IMG/VR virus record: IMGVR_UViG_3300044766_000068 | Coordinates: 1 to 41,063 of that record | Source of the DNA: a virus | Direction: 5' to 3' (one strand) | DNA: 41,063 bases | Shown here: piece by piece, positions 14,942 to 22,178 of the stretch | How positions within the stretch are numbered: the stretch's first letter is position 1 | Layout: every line of letters begins with the position of its first letter | Position numbers and translations under genes: made by a program | The notes under the pieces: model-generated | What the model was told of the DNA's origin: nothing | Seen by the model: only the letters and a program-made list of their open reading frames with translations | Databases searched by the model: none

Positions 14942-15574
14942 TCAGGCGGGGTCGGTAACCCCTGCCAGAAGGTCGGATTTGGCCCCTCCCAAGTCCGCAG
15001 CCGCGATTTCGGCGTCCGCGTGGGTGTTCGCACGCCTCGCATCGCCCTGCGACTTGCGAGACGGGTTGGCGGTCCAGTCCGCGAGGCCCATCGGCAGGAA
15101 GCAGCCGGAGCAGTACCAGTGCGCCGCTTCGGGGCGGTCGCAATCGGGGCACCGTTGCGAGAGGCGCCGCTCGAGGGCCGCCAGCTCTTCGGGGCTCACC
15201 GGCGAACGTCGCCGCGCCTGGATGAAGGCGATCCGCTCGGCCTCGCTCATCTCCAGGCGGTTGGCGGGGATGGCGACCGGGGCGTCGGGACCCCGGAGGA
15301 GCGCAGGAAGGGCCCTCGAACCCGCATCTGCGGGGCGACCCTGCCGGGGCACACCGTTGCGTAGATCGTGTCCTGCGCTCCTCGGGAGCGGCGATGCGGC
15401 GACAGTCCGGGCGAGTCGGGAGACGCGGGAGACGGCGCGGCGGCGGGGCGTCATGAGTCGGCTGAGCCCCGAACCGGTTCCGCCGCAGCGGGGGCATCGC
15501 ACACGCTCCCATCCCGGGCGGCCCTTGACGCGGATGTCGCCCTTGCCGTTGCAGGTCGTGCAGACGTGGCCCAT
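14942..15574 (-). CDS. Zinc-ribbon protein with DnaJ-like CxxCxGxG pair
   Basis: 210 residues if read from ATG 15574. The start holds CTTCNGKG and, about 19 residues later, CPRCGGTG, the DnaJ-type zinc pattern. A low-complexity middle (about 40-105) is followed by EAERIAFIQARRRSPVSPEE and a zinc ribbon CPDC with YCSGC. The reading frame has no stop, but the middle is not protein-like, so these may be two proteins: ATG 15454 overlaps the stop of the gene before it as ATGA, and ATG 15250 begins the second conserved part. The function is unknown. Confidence 0.55.
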   Translation of the reverse strand: MGHVCTTCNGKGDIRVKGRPGWERVRCPRCGGTGSGLSRLMTPRRRAVSRVSRLARTVAASPLPRSAGHDLRNGVPRQGRPADAGSRALPALLRGPDAPVAIPANRLEMSEAERIAFIQARRRSPVSPEELAALERRLSQRCPDCDRPEAAHWYCSGCFLPMGLADWTANPSRKSQGDARRANTHADAEIAAADLGGAKSDLLAGVTDPA

Positions 15575-15726
15575 CGCCGGAACCGCGCGAGGGCGCGCTC
15601 GCCGCATGCGAGGCAGGTGACGGACGACGCTCCGAAGATGGCGAGCAGGAGCCGGAGCTCCGCGGTGATCCGATGCTTCGCGCTCAGCCCGCGGCCGCAG
15701 TAGAAGCAGCGCGGTCGGCGGCTCAT
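15451..15726 (-). CDS. Small zinc-binding protein with overlapping 3' end
   Basis: 91 residues. CFYCGRG near the start and CLACGERA about 30 residues later form a likely zinc site around a hydrophobic helix (AELRLLLAIFG). The ATG overlaps the previous stop as ATGA. After residue about 50 the sequence turns into Ala/Arg/Ser-rich text and overlaps the CxxCxGxG gene by 124 bases in another frame, so the true product may be mainly the N-terminal part. Confidence 0.55.
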   Translation of the reverse strand: MSRRPRCFYCGRGLSAKHRITAELRLLLAIFGASSVTCLACGERALARFRRWATSARPATARATSASRAARDGSVCDAPAAAEPVRGSADS

Positions 15727-15905
15727 CGCGGCGCCCCATCTTCGATGCCCATCCCGGTCCCGCGGAGGTAGGCGGCGCAGGCGTCGCACAGCACCGCGGT
15801 CTGCTGCCTCGGGAAGACGCGGTGGACGCGTGCCGGCGTGACCGTGCAGGCCCGACAGTGACCGCGGCAGGTGCCGCGCGAGGGCTGGCGGCTCTCGGGG
15901 CTCAT
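15723..15905 (-). CDS. Small CxxC-CxxC zinc protein
   Basis: 60 residues. CRGHCRAC and, about 20 residues on, CDACAAYLRGTG give two Cys pairs separated like a zinc ribbon, with a basic stretch between (PARVHRVFPRQQ). The ATG at 15905 lies 7 bp after the previous stop, without a clear ribosome-binding site. Similar short ribbons cluster in this stretch (15451-16083). Not assigned a function. Confidence 0.6.
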   Translation of the reverse strand: MSPESRQPSRGTCRGHCRACTVTPARVHRVFPRQQTAVLCDACAAYLRGTGMGIEDGAPR

Positions 15906-15912
15906 GGCCGGC

Positions 15913-16083
15913 TCATCGCTTTGCGGCCTTCGCGATGCAGCGCTTGCACGTGATTGGCTTCGTTGTGTCGGAGAGATAGACCCGCGTGGCCGCCATGCCT
16001 GAGCAAGCGGGGGTGAGATGGCCGCCTCGGTTGACGGCGCTATGTACCGTCCCCGTGGTCCTCTGGAGCCCGCGGACGCTCAT
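15913..16083 (-). CDS. Small Cys/His protein
   Basis: 56 residues. VHSAVNRGGHLTPACSG and ITCKRCIAKAAKR supply two His and three Cys that could hold one zinc, in the style of short actinobacteriophage proteins ending in TCKRC. The ATG overlaps the stop of the membrane peptide as ATGA. Role unknown. Confidence 0.62.
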   Translation of the reverse strand: MSVRGLQRTTGTVHSAVNRGGHLTPACSGMAATRVYLSDTTKPITCKRCIAKAAKR

Positions 16084-16187
16084 CGCCGGCGGCCTTTCCG
16101 GAGGCGCCGTCGCTCCCACTCGAGGAGCGCGCTGAGACCGGCGGCGGCCAGGAAGGCGATGGCGACGGCGATGAGGAGGGCGATCAT
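16080..16187 (-). CDS. 35-residue single-pass membrane peptide
   Basis: One transmembrane helix (MIALLIAVAIAFLAAAGLSA) followed by a strongly basic tail (WERRRLRKGRRR), so N-out/C-in by the positive-inside rule. GGGAGG lies 7 bases before the ATG, and the ATG overlaps the repressor stop as ATGA. It is the second gene expressed from the repressor promoter, so it may be made in lysogens; an exclusion or membrane-targeted role is possible but unproven. Confidence 0.65.
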   Translation of the reverse strand: MIALLIAVAIAFLAAAGLSALLEWERRRLRKGRRR

Positions 16188-16396
16188 GGGAATGCCTCCC
16201 CTGCGGGCTGCGATGCGGCGATGAGAACCTGACGCAGTGCCTTGGCCTCTTCGGTCGTCGGGGCCACGCCGCGCTCGATGATCGACAGGCGCCCAGAACT
16301 GATACCGCTGCGCCGCGCGACCTCGTTCATGGTCAGTCCGGGGAGCGTTTCCCGCCATGCGCGCCAGGAGGTGCGGGTTCCGTCTGTGCTTTGCAT
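16184..16396 (-). CDS. XRE-family HTH repressor-like protein
   Basis: 70 residues, essentially one XRE helix-turn-helix: LPGLTMNEVARRSGISSGRL then SIIERGVAPTTEEAKALRQV. There is no cleavage or dimerisation domain, so it resembles Cro or minimal immunity repressors. I chose ATG 16396 because a promoter (TTGACA, 17 bp, CATAGT) places transcription start on the A of this ATG, making a leaderless message; ATG 16411 and a start at 16438 are longer options. A 7-bp palindrome covers the -10 and the start codon, so it probably represses itself. Confidence 0.75.
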   Translation of the reverse strand: MQSTDGTRTSWRAWRETLPGLTMNEVARRSGISSGRLSIIERGVAPTTEEAKALRQVLIAASQPAGEAFP

Positions 16397-16410
16397 AGCG
16401 CCACTATGCA
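16392..16410. promoter_or_regulatory. Palindromic operator over the repressor promoter
   Basis: TGCATAG-CGCCA-CTATGCA, perfect 7-bp arms with a 5-base spacer. It covers the -10 element (16403-16408) and the repressor start codon (16394-16396). A dimeric XRE protein bound here would block RNA polymerase, giving autoregulation. No second exact copy was noticed in the other gaps. Confidence 0.65.
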
Positions 16411-16431
16411 TAACCTGTGGGCCCTTGTCAA
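16403..16431 (-). promoter_or_regulatory. Sigma-70-type promoter of the early block
   Basis: On the minus strand, TTGACA (16431-16426) is separated by 17 bp from CATAGT (16408-16403, four of six matches to TATAAT). Seven bases downstream is the A of the repressor ATG (16396), predicting a leaderless transcript. It is the clearest promoter in the window and lies at the head of the early gene block. Confidence 0.65.
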
Positions 16432-16481
16432 GGGGCAATGTGCGCCTACGTGGCGCTGAGCCAATACGCCGCCATCGCCAG

Positions 16482-16781
16482 CTAGCCGTAGCCCTGCATC
16501 ACGAAGCTGAACGTCGCATCGTCGGTGTATGTCCCGAGCCCCCAGACAACGCGCAGCCCGCTCGCGGCGTTCAGCGGCGCCTCGGGCATCGCGTTGTCGC
16601 TCGCCGACCCCGACGTGAGCGCCGTCCCGCCCCATGTCGCCCCGCTGTCGGCCGAGGTGTAGCGGAAGAGCTCGAAGTGGGCGCCGACCTTGACGGGCAT
16701 GTAGATCGTGTCCGGGTCACCGTCCGCGATGGCCGCGGTTGCGAGGTTCGCGTTGCCCCCGACGTAGCCGCCCGAGTCCGC
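16482..16781 (-). pseudogene. 3' remnant of a second BNR_4 propeller protein
   Basis: An open stretch of 99 codons with no proper start; a stop in the same frame lies at 16782-16784. It reads YVGGNANLATAAIADGDPDT, then ELFRYTSADSGATWGGTALT and ENDS similar to the last blade of the propeller in the 1286-residue tail protein (there EIFRYTTADDGDTWAAGAIT). An internal ATG at 16700 could still yield 72 residues. It is best explained as the tail end of a former receptor-binding gene cut by recombination. The partner sequence at the breakpoint is on the plus strand. Confidence 0.7.
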
Positions 16782-17131
16782 TCACGCTGGCCGCGGCCGC
16801 GGGACTGGCGGTAGAGTTCCTCCTGATCGCCGCGACGCGATCAGGAGGTCCCTATGCGATCCACCCACGCTACACATACACGGCCGCAGCCTTCGGGCTG
16901 ATCATCGCCGCCGAGCTGATCGCGATCGCGCGTTGGCCGCTCCTCCGGGTCGTCATCGGGGTCGTCCTGGCGGGCGCGATCGTCTCCAACGCCGTGTCGC
17001 TGCTGGTTGGTCCGGGCCTCTGGGGGGCTGGCCGCTACCAGCTCCCGACGGCCTTCGGGTGCATCCCGGTAGCCTCGATCACCGACCCCGACGGGCTCGT
17101 GCAGACCATTCCGCCCGGGGGGCGCTGCTAG
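16781..17131 (+). pseudogene. Truncated plus-strand membrane protein fragment
   Basis: About 116 codons of convincing membrane protein: hydrophobic segments LTLAAAAGLAVEFLLIAAT, TAAAFGLIIAAELIAIA and VVIGVVLAGAIVSNAVSLLV separated by short loops (IHPRYTYT, ARWPLLR), ending at TAG. No start codon or ribosome-binding site exists before the conserved part; the frame opens only at a TTG at 16739 within the propeller remnant. It resembles the C-terminal part of a bacterial polytopic enzyme such as a GT-C glycosyltransferase, but I cannot assign it. Opposite orientation to all phage genes suggests host-derived DNA. Confidence 0.55.
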
Positions 17132-17163
17132 ACCGACGAACTTCCACGCTGCGGCCTGCTCCC

Positions 17164-17808
17164 CTAGAGCGCCGTCCCATGCGCCACGTGGCCCCGGAGG
17201 AACGGCCTGACGCCGGGCAGCGTGTGGCCCGACACCTGGAGGCGCGTGTCGCGGTTCAGCCTGCCGGGGATCGTCGAGTAGTACACCAGCGCCCATGCGT
17301 GAAAGGCGACGCTCACCTCGAACTCGTCCCCGGGCTCTGCGGTCACGTCCGGGACGTTGATGTAGATCGTGCCGAAGAAGCCATCGAAGCCGGTTCCCCC
17401 CGGTGCTGGCGAGGAGTTGATCTGCGAGGCGATGACCACGCCGTTCTGAAGGATCAGGACCTGGACGTAGCACTCATGATCCTTGTAGCGCACCCCTCCG
17501 AACGGCCCGGCATGCTCGATCGTCACGAGAGACTTTGCCAGGACCCGGATGCCGCGATATTTGCAGAAGTACCCGCCAGTGTGGTACGGGATGACTTCGA
17601 CCGGGCCTGTCGTCGGCTCCGGCACGAAGCCGATCGAGGGATGGTCGCCGTCTGTGTCCCACCCGACGATCTCGGTCCCGTCCGGCCACGTTCCCTTGGG
17701 GATGCAGCCATACATCCCGGAGTGGTGCTCCAGGAGCGTCAGGCTGAGGGGTAGCGACTCCGCCCCGGCGGCGAACCGGCTGGTGCCGCTGACCGTCGAC
17801 TCGGTCAC
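17164..17808 (-). CDS. Probable tail-tip or virion-associated protein
   Basis: 214 residues, not recognised. Beta-rich with many Gly, Tyr and aromatic positions (GVRYKDHECYVQVLILQNGV, then INVPDVTAEPGDEFEVSVAF), like a jelly-roll or Ig-type surface domain. No cysteine pairs or membrane segments. The GTG overlaps the upstream tail gene as GTGA. It is the last intact structural gene. A host-contact role is inferred from position. Confidence 0.55.
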   Translation of the reverse strand: MTESTVSGTSRFAAGAESLPLSLTLLEHHSGMYGCIPKGTWPDGTEIVGWDTDGDHPSIGFVPEPTTGPVEVIPYHTGGYFCKYRGIRVLAKSLVTIEHAGPFGGVRYKDHECYVQVLILQNGVVIASQINSSPAPGGTGFDGFFGTIYINVPDVTAEPGDEFEVSVAFHAWALVYYSTIPGRLNRDTRLQVSGHTLPGVRPFLRGHVAHGTAL

Positions 17809-18305
17809 GGCTTGTACTTGCGCTGGACCGTGATCTTGAAGCCGATCTCGACCGAGATCGTCGCCGGCGTCCGGTAGACCCGCGTGACGTACAGGGGGTT
17901 GGAGATCGCCTCGTCATACGTGTGCGTGTCGAGCCCGTCCTCGATCGTCCACCCCGGCGGAGGATCCCACAGCATCTTGAAGCCCTGGAGGAGCGGGTCG
18001 ACGCGGTGCTGCGTAACCTCGCAGCGGCAGTAGAACTCCTTGTCGCCCTCTGGGCTGTCGATGCCCGGAGTCAGGCTCAGCGGCCCGTAGGTCCGCCCCG
18101 CGTCGGAACCGTAGGCCGGGGAGAACGTCAGTTTGGCGTCGAACTGGTCGTCGATCGGCGGGCGCGCACGCAGGATGACCGGTTTCGGCGCCGGCTTCTT
18201 GACGATCGTGAGGACCTTCGGGATCGGGTCATAGACCCGCGGGATCAGCAGCATGGCCCGCGCCATCCTGGTCTTCGGCTCGTAGACCCGCCTCGGATCA
18301 GGCAT
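17805..18305 (-). CDS. Hypothetical tail protein
   Basis: 166 residues from ATG 18305; a GTG four codons earlier (18317) is possible. The N-terminal 50 residues are basic and proline-rich with repeated RVYxP-like pieces (RRVYEP, PRVYDP), followed by a beta-rich domain (YCRCEVTQHRVDPLLQGFKM and TISVEIGFKITVQRKYKP). Overlaps the propeller-hub gene by 8 bases. Not recognised; position indicates the tail tip. Confidence 0.55.
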   Translation of the reverse strand: MPDPRRVYEPKTRMARAMLLIPRVYDPIPKVLTIVKKPAPKPVILRARPPIDDQFDAKLTFSPAYGSDAGRTYGPLSLTPGIDSPEGDKEFYCRCEVTQHRVDPLLQGFKMLWDPPPGWTIEDGLDTHTYDEAISNPLYVTRVYRTPATISVEIGFKITVQRKYKP

Positions 18306-21300
18306 CGATCCACTCACCGACGATCTCGGTCTCGCCGGCCGCCGCGTCCGTGCTCCACCCGATGGCGCGCTCCGTCCCGGTCCACCGCCCCGGCGGCCCT
18401 TCCGTGGCGACGTCGACCGCGTGAGACGTCCCGAAGCCGATCGTCAGCTGGTCTCCGCGGAAGTGGGAGACGTGCGCTCCGACCCGGATGTAGGGCCGCG
18501 AGATCTCCGCGAGTTCATCGGCGGCCCATTCCGCGCCCTCGGGCCACGTGTACGGGAACGGGAAGCCGGCCCACGCCTCCGCGCCGAAGCGCGTCACCGG
18601 AGCCCCGGCCTCGTGGATGATCGCCTCCGTCCCGCCCTGGCCGCGAACGACGTGCAAGAGCGCTCCGACCATCGAAAGAACGGAGACGATCTCCCGGTTG
18701 GATCCGTCATCGATGGCCACGAGGAACGGGAACGCGCCTGGCTCAGAGTCGGGATCCGGCGCGCCCATGATCGAGTCGACCTCGAAGTCGGTATCGGTCG
18801 CGGAGATCCCGGTCGTCAGCGACGTCGACCAGTCGCTGCCAACGTCGAAACTCGCGATGTGCCAGCGCGGCCGGGAGGTCTCCGCGCCGTTGAAGATCGT
18901 GATCGCGGCCTTCAGGATCCCGACCCCGTCCCGGCGTGGATCGTAGTCGTCGATCCGGTCCTCCTCGAAGTCGTACATCTTGCCGATGAACGTCGCGCCG
19001 TTCGCGTCGACCTGGTCGATCGCCGCGTCCGGGCCCAGATCCGTGAAGCGGTTGTCCGAGTCGCCGGAGTTGACCCACGTGGAGAGCGCCAGCGGCCCGG
19101 AGATGATCCGCCGGAGGTTGAGGCGCCTGTGGAGGATCGGATCCCACACCGGCACGCTGTACGGGTCGACGTAGGCGCCGTCCCCGGCGGCGATGCTCCG
19201 GCGGGACGTCACCCGGCCGCCGGAGACCGTGAAGAGCTCCACGACGCCGTAGTTGTGCCACTGCACCAGCGACAGCCCGGCGGCGCTCGGGATCGCGACC
19301 GTCTGGACGGTCTGTACGCCCGTGATCCGGTTGTACGTCACGACCAGCCATTCCCGGAGATCCAGCTGCGAGTGCTTATCCGAGATCATCACCGCGCTCC
19401 CGGGCTCGTTCGTGTGGAGCTCCACGAGTTGGAGCCGGGTCCGGAAGGCGCGCCGGGAGAGCGAGTCGCGGCCGGCGAGCTTCGGCTCATAGAAGTCCGG
19501 CGGCCCGAGGTAGGCCCATCCGTCGTGCCAGGGCCGGCCCTCGATGTCGTGCACGGCTCGAAGGAAGGATCGGTACAGGCTCCAGATCCAGTCGACGATC
19601 GCGTTGCACTGCGCGGCGATCGCGGCCTTGGAGAGCCCCCAGTCGAGTGACTCGTCGAGCCGCTGGCGGTTCCGGTAGGTACCCGGGTCCACGGAGACCG
19701 TGATCTCCGGAACGATGTCCAGTAGCGCCCACTGCGCCCACTCCGGGAGGCACGCCGCGAGGTCGGTTGTCATGCCGCGGAGCCGGATGGAGAACCTGAG
19801 CGGCGTGGGATCCTCGACGACCTTGACGCCGGTCAGGACGTTGCCGCCCGGCCCGTCGTAGATCGCCGCGCCGGCCCCGGCGTCGAAGCGGTCGCGGACC
19901 CGGAGGATCGGCACCAGGCGGTTGCCGTCGAGCCGGGAGTCGCACGCGATCTCGGTCCGGCTGCGGGCGATGACCAGGTCCAGGCAGGAGACCGTATCGG
20001 TGTCGAGGTCGAGGTCGCCGCGGAACGGTTTGGAGCCCGCGAGGTCCAACTCCCAGCGGAGATCTCCCGTCACGGCCCGGAGGTCGTTGTGGAGCGCCAT
20101 CAGCCGCGCGTAGACCGCGGTGGCTGGCGTCCCGTCGCTGACCTCCTCCGTGAGCGTGATCGCCGGCCCGTCGCGCAGCACCGTGAAGGGATCCGCGCAC
20201 TCGACCTCACGGATGCCCGTCTCCTCAGGCGATTTGTCCGCGTCCACGGTGGGACCCATCGTTCCCCACCAGGGCGTCTCCCCGGCCAGGCTCTGCAAGC
20301 GCACCAGGCGATCGGAGGCGATCAGGCCGATGTCCGGCGAGTGCCGGCTCACGTTGAACGTCATCCCGCCCTCATTCGTTACCCGGCGCGAGCGGAGGTA
20401 ACGGACCGGCGGACCCGTGACGTTGAACTCGGCGATGGAGCCCAAATAGACCCCCGCCTTGTCGAACACCATCAGCGGCTGCCAGAGCGGCGGGACGGTC
20501 CGGGGCGCCCCGCCGGGGACGCCGGCGGCGAGCAGGTCGAAGAGCTGGTGCAGCGACGATCCGACGAGATCCGCGACCAGGCTGAACGGCTGGCTGAGGC
20601 TCGATCCGACCGGCCCGGCTAGGTTGAACAGTTGGTGCAGGGTCGCGCTGACCGGCGGACCCTCGAGCGTGAACGGTTGGCTGAGCTCAGAGCCGATCGA
20701 GCCGATCGTGAAGAGCTGGTGGAGGATCAGCGGCCCGAAGTCGAGGGTCACGACCGGAATAGCGAGGACGATCACGACCGGATCAGGAGCCAGCCCGGAC
20801 GCGGCCGCTGCCGCTGGCGCAGAGGCCGACGCGCCCCAGATCCCGAGGCTGTTGTTCTGATCGAACGCTGGGAACGTGAGCGTGCCGCGGAGCCACGCGA
20901 CGACCAGCGTATCCGGCCGCGGCCCTCGCACGGCAACGGGGTAGACGTTCTCGACCGTCGAGCCGGAGGTGATCGCGCCCGCGGCCCACGTGTCGCCATC
21001 GTCCGCCGTCGTGTAGCGGAAGATCTCACGGTGCCCGCCGACCATCTGCGAGCCGTAGGCGCGCGTCAGATCCCCCGCGTCGACTGTGGCGACCGAGCCC
21101 GGGTCACTGGTGTTCACGCCGATCGACCCCACGATCGTCGAGAGCGTCCACGTCCCTCCGCTCTCCCGGGCGTAGCGATAGGAGGCATCGACCCCGAGGT
21201 CGACGGCGAAGACGAACCGCGGATGTCCGCTCCCGTCGACGATCAGATCGGTCGCCCACGCCGGACCGGCAACGCCCGTGTAGTAGGCCCGCGTCAGGTC

Positions 21301-22158
21301 CGACGGTGCGAGCGGCAGGCTGGCGGAGATCGTCGTTCCGTCGCTCTTGAGATAGACCCCGGCTGAGGGTGAGGAGAAGTGGAAGATCGAGCACGGCCCG
21401 CCCTGCGGGTTGTCGTCCGTGACGACGAAGTGGAGCGTCGCGCCGTCCGGCGCCAGGGCGACCTTCCAGTACGTGTAGTGGCCGGGGTTCGCGTAGACGT
21501 GCTCGATCGGGCTCCAGAAGGCGCCGTCAAAGTCGGTGGCCTTCGTGAAGGACAAGTAGCTCGTGGTGCCGAAGACGTAGTCCCTGAAGAACAGGTAGAC
21601 CGGCGAGCCGGCCTCGGTTGTCCGTTGGACCAGGATCGGATAGGTATAGAGGTTCCCGCCGATCGTCCCGTGGAGTGCCTGCTCCGTCCCGAAGGAAGCG
21701 ATCGAACCGGAGATCGTCGAGATCCGGAGATAGATCTGGCCGCCGTTGTGTGGCGAGTAGGCCGCCATGATCCGGCCATCGGCGAGGACCAGGAGCGCCG
21801 GCGCATTGTGCGTGTCGGGCGGCGAGGAGATCGCGGCGCGGAGGATCGTGGCGGCCGAGGTGATCCCGGTAGCCATATCCCGCTCACGGACCTCGACGTT
21901 GCCCGTGACCCCGTCGATGTAGCCGAGGAACGTCTTGTTGCTCGCCTCGTCGTAGACGAGGCGCGACTCGGGGATCTGCGTCCAGCCGCCCGACGGCGGG
22001 CTCGTGATCGGGAACGGCGGGAGCGCCAGCGTCGGGGCGGGGACGACGAGCGGGATCGCGACCGGAGCCGGGGTGAGGATGCGGCCGGCGGACGCGCCGA
22101 CGAGCCCGCCGGGCGACCCGACGAGCCCGCCGCCTCCCCCGACGATCGCTTGCGTCAT
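18298..22158 (-). CDS. Tail hub fused to BNR_4 beta-propeller
   Basis: 1286 residues. After a Gly/Pro-rich start, residues about 58-445 form a sialidase-like propeller of BNR_4 type, with NKTFLGYIDGVTGNVEV, HNAPALLVLADGRIMAAYS, YLRISTISGS, PVYLFFRDYVFG and FRYTTADDGDTW. A linker (about 476-541) repeats LHQLF and LSQPF alternately. The rest (about 545-1286), starting MVFDKAGVYLGSI and SRRVTNEGGMTFNVSRHSPD, resembles siphovirus ReqiPepy6 Gp37-like tail proteins that form the hub. It should attach to the tail tip and bind or trim host surface glycans. GGAG precedes the ATG. Confidence 0.75.
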   Translation of the reverse strand: MTQAIVGGGGGLVGSPGGLVGASAGRILTPAPVAIPLVVPAPTLALPPFPITSPPSGGWTQIPESRLVYDEASNKTFLGYIDGVTGNVEVRERDMATGITSAATILRAAISSPPDTHNAPALLVLADGRIMAAYSPHNGGQIYLRISTISGSIASFGTEQALHGTIGGNLYTYPILVQRTTEAGSPVYLFFRDYVFGTTSYLSFTKATDFDGAFWSPIEHVYANPGHYTYWKVALAPDGATLHFVVTDDNPQGGPCSIFHFSSPSAGVYLKSDGTTISASLPLAPSDLTRAYYTGVAGPAWATDLIVDGSGHPRFVFAVDLGVDASYRYARESGGTWTLSTIVGSIGVNTSDPGSVATVDAGDLTRAYGSQMVGGHREIFRYTTADDGDTWAAGAITSGSTVENVYPVAVRGPRPDTLVVAWLRGTLTFPAFDQNNSLGIWGASASAPAAAAASGLAPDPVVIVLAIPVVTLDFGPLILHQLFTIGSIGSELSQPFTLEGPPVSATLHQLFNLAGPVGSSLSQPFSLVADLVGSSLHQLFDLLAAGVPGGAPRTVPPLWQPLMVFDKAGVYLGSIAEFNVTGPPVRYLRSRRVTNEGGMTFNVSRHSPDIGLIASDRLVRLQSLAGETPWWGTMGPTVDADKSPEETGIREVECADPFTVLRDGPAITLTEEVSDGTPATAVYARLMALHNDLRAVTGDLRWELDLAGSKPFRGDLDLDTDTVSCLDLVIARSRTEIACDSRLDGNRLVPILRVRDRFDAGAGAAIYDGPGGNVLTGVKVVEDPTPLRFSIRLRGMTTDLAACLPEWAQWALLDIVPEITVSVDPGTYRNRQRLDESLDWGLSKAAIAAQCNAIVDWIWSLYRSFLRAVHDIEGRPWHDGWAYLGPPDFYEPKLAGRDSLSRRAFRTRLQLVELHTNEPGSAVMISDKHSQLDLREWLVVTYNRITGVQTVQTVAIPSAAGLSLVQWHNYGVVELFTVSGGRVTSRRSIAAGDGAYVDPYSVPVWDPILHRRLNLRRIISGPLALSTWVNSGDSDNRFTDLGPDAAIDQVDANGATFIGKMYDFEEDRIDDYDPRRDGVGILKAAITIFNGAETSRPRWHIASFDVGSDWSTSLTTGISATDTDFEVDSIMGAPDPDSEPGAFPFLVAIDDGSNREIVSVLSMVGALLHVVRGQGGTEAIIHEAGAPVTRFGAEAWAGFPFPYTWPEGAEWAADELAEISRPYIRVGAHVSHFRGDQLTIGFGTSHAVDVATEGPPGRWTGTERAIGWSTDAAAGETEIVGEWIDA
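20537..20732 (-). repeat. Tandem LHQLF/LSQPF linker repeats
   Basis: Inside the tail hub gene. Five units of 13-15 residues alternate LHQLF, LSQPF, LHQLF, LSQPF, LHQLF, each followed by Leu/Ile-Gly-rich spacer. DNA copies have diverged, so selection acts on protein spacing rather than recent duplication. The regular period suggests a stiff beta stalk or trimer seam between propeller and hub. Confidence 0.7.
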
Positions 22159-22178
22159 TGCATCTCCGCCGGAACGCG

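Noticed and set aside
16841-17473. 210-codon minus-strand frame opposite the membrane fragment
   Set aside because: Low-complexity Arg/Gly/Asp text, overlapping the end of the tail gene in another frame; the plus strand has the coherent hydrophobic pattern.
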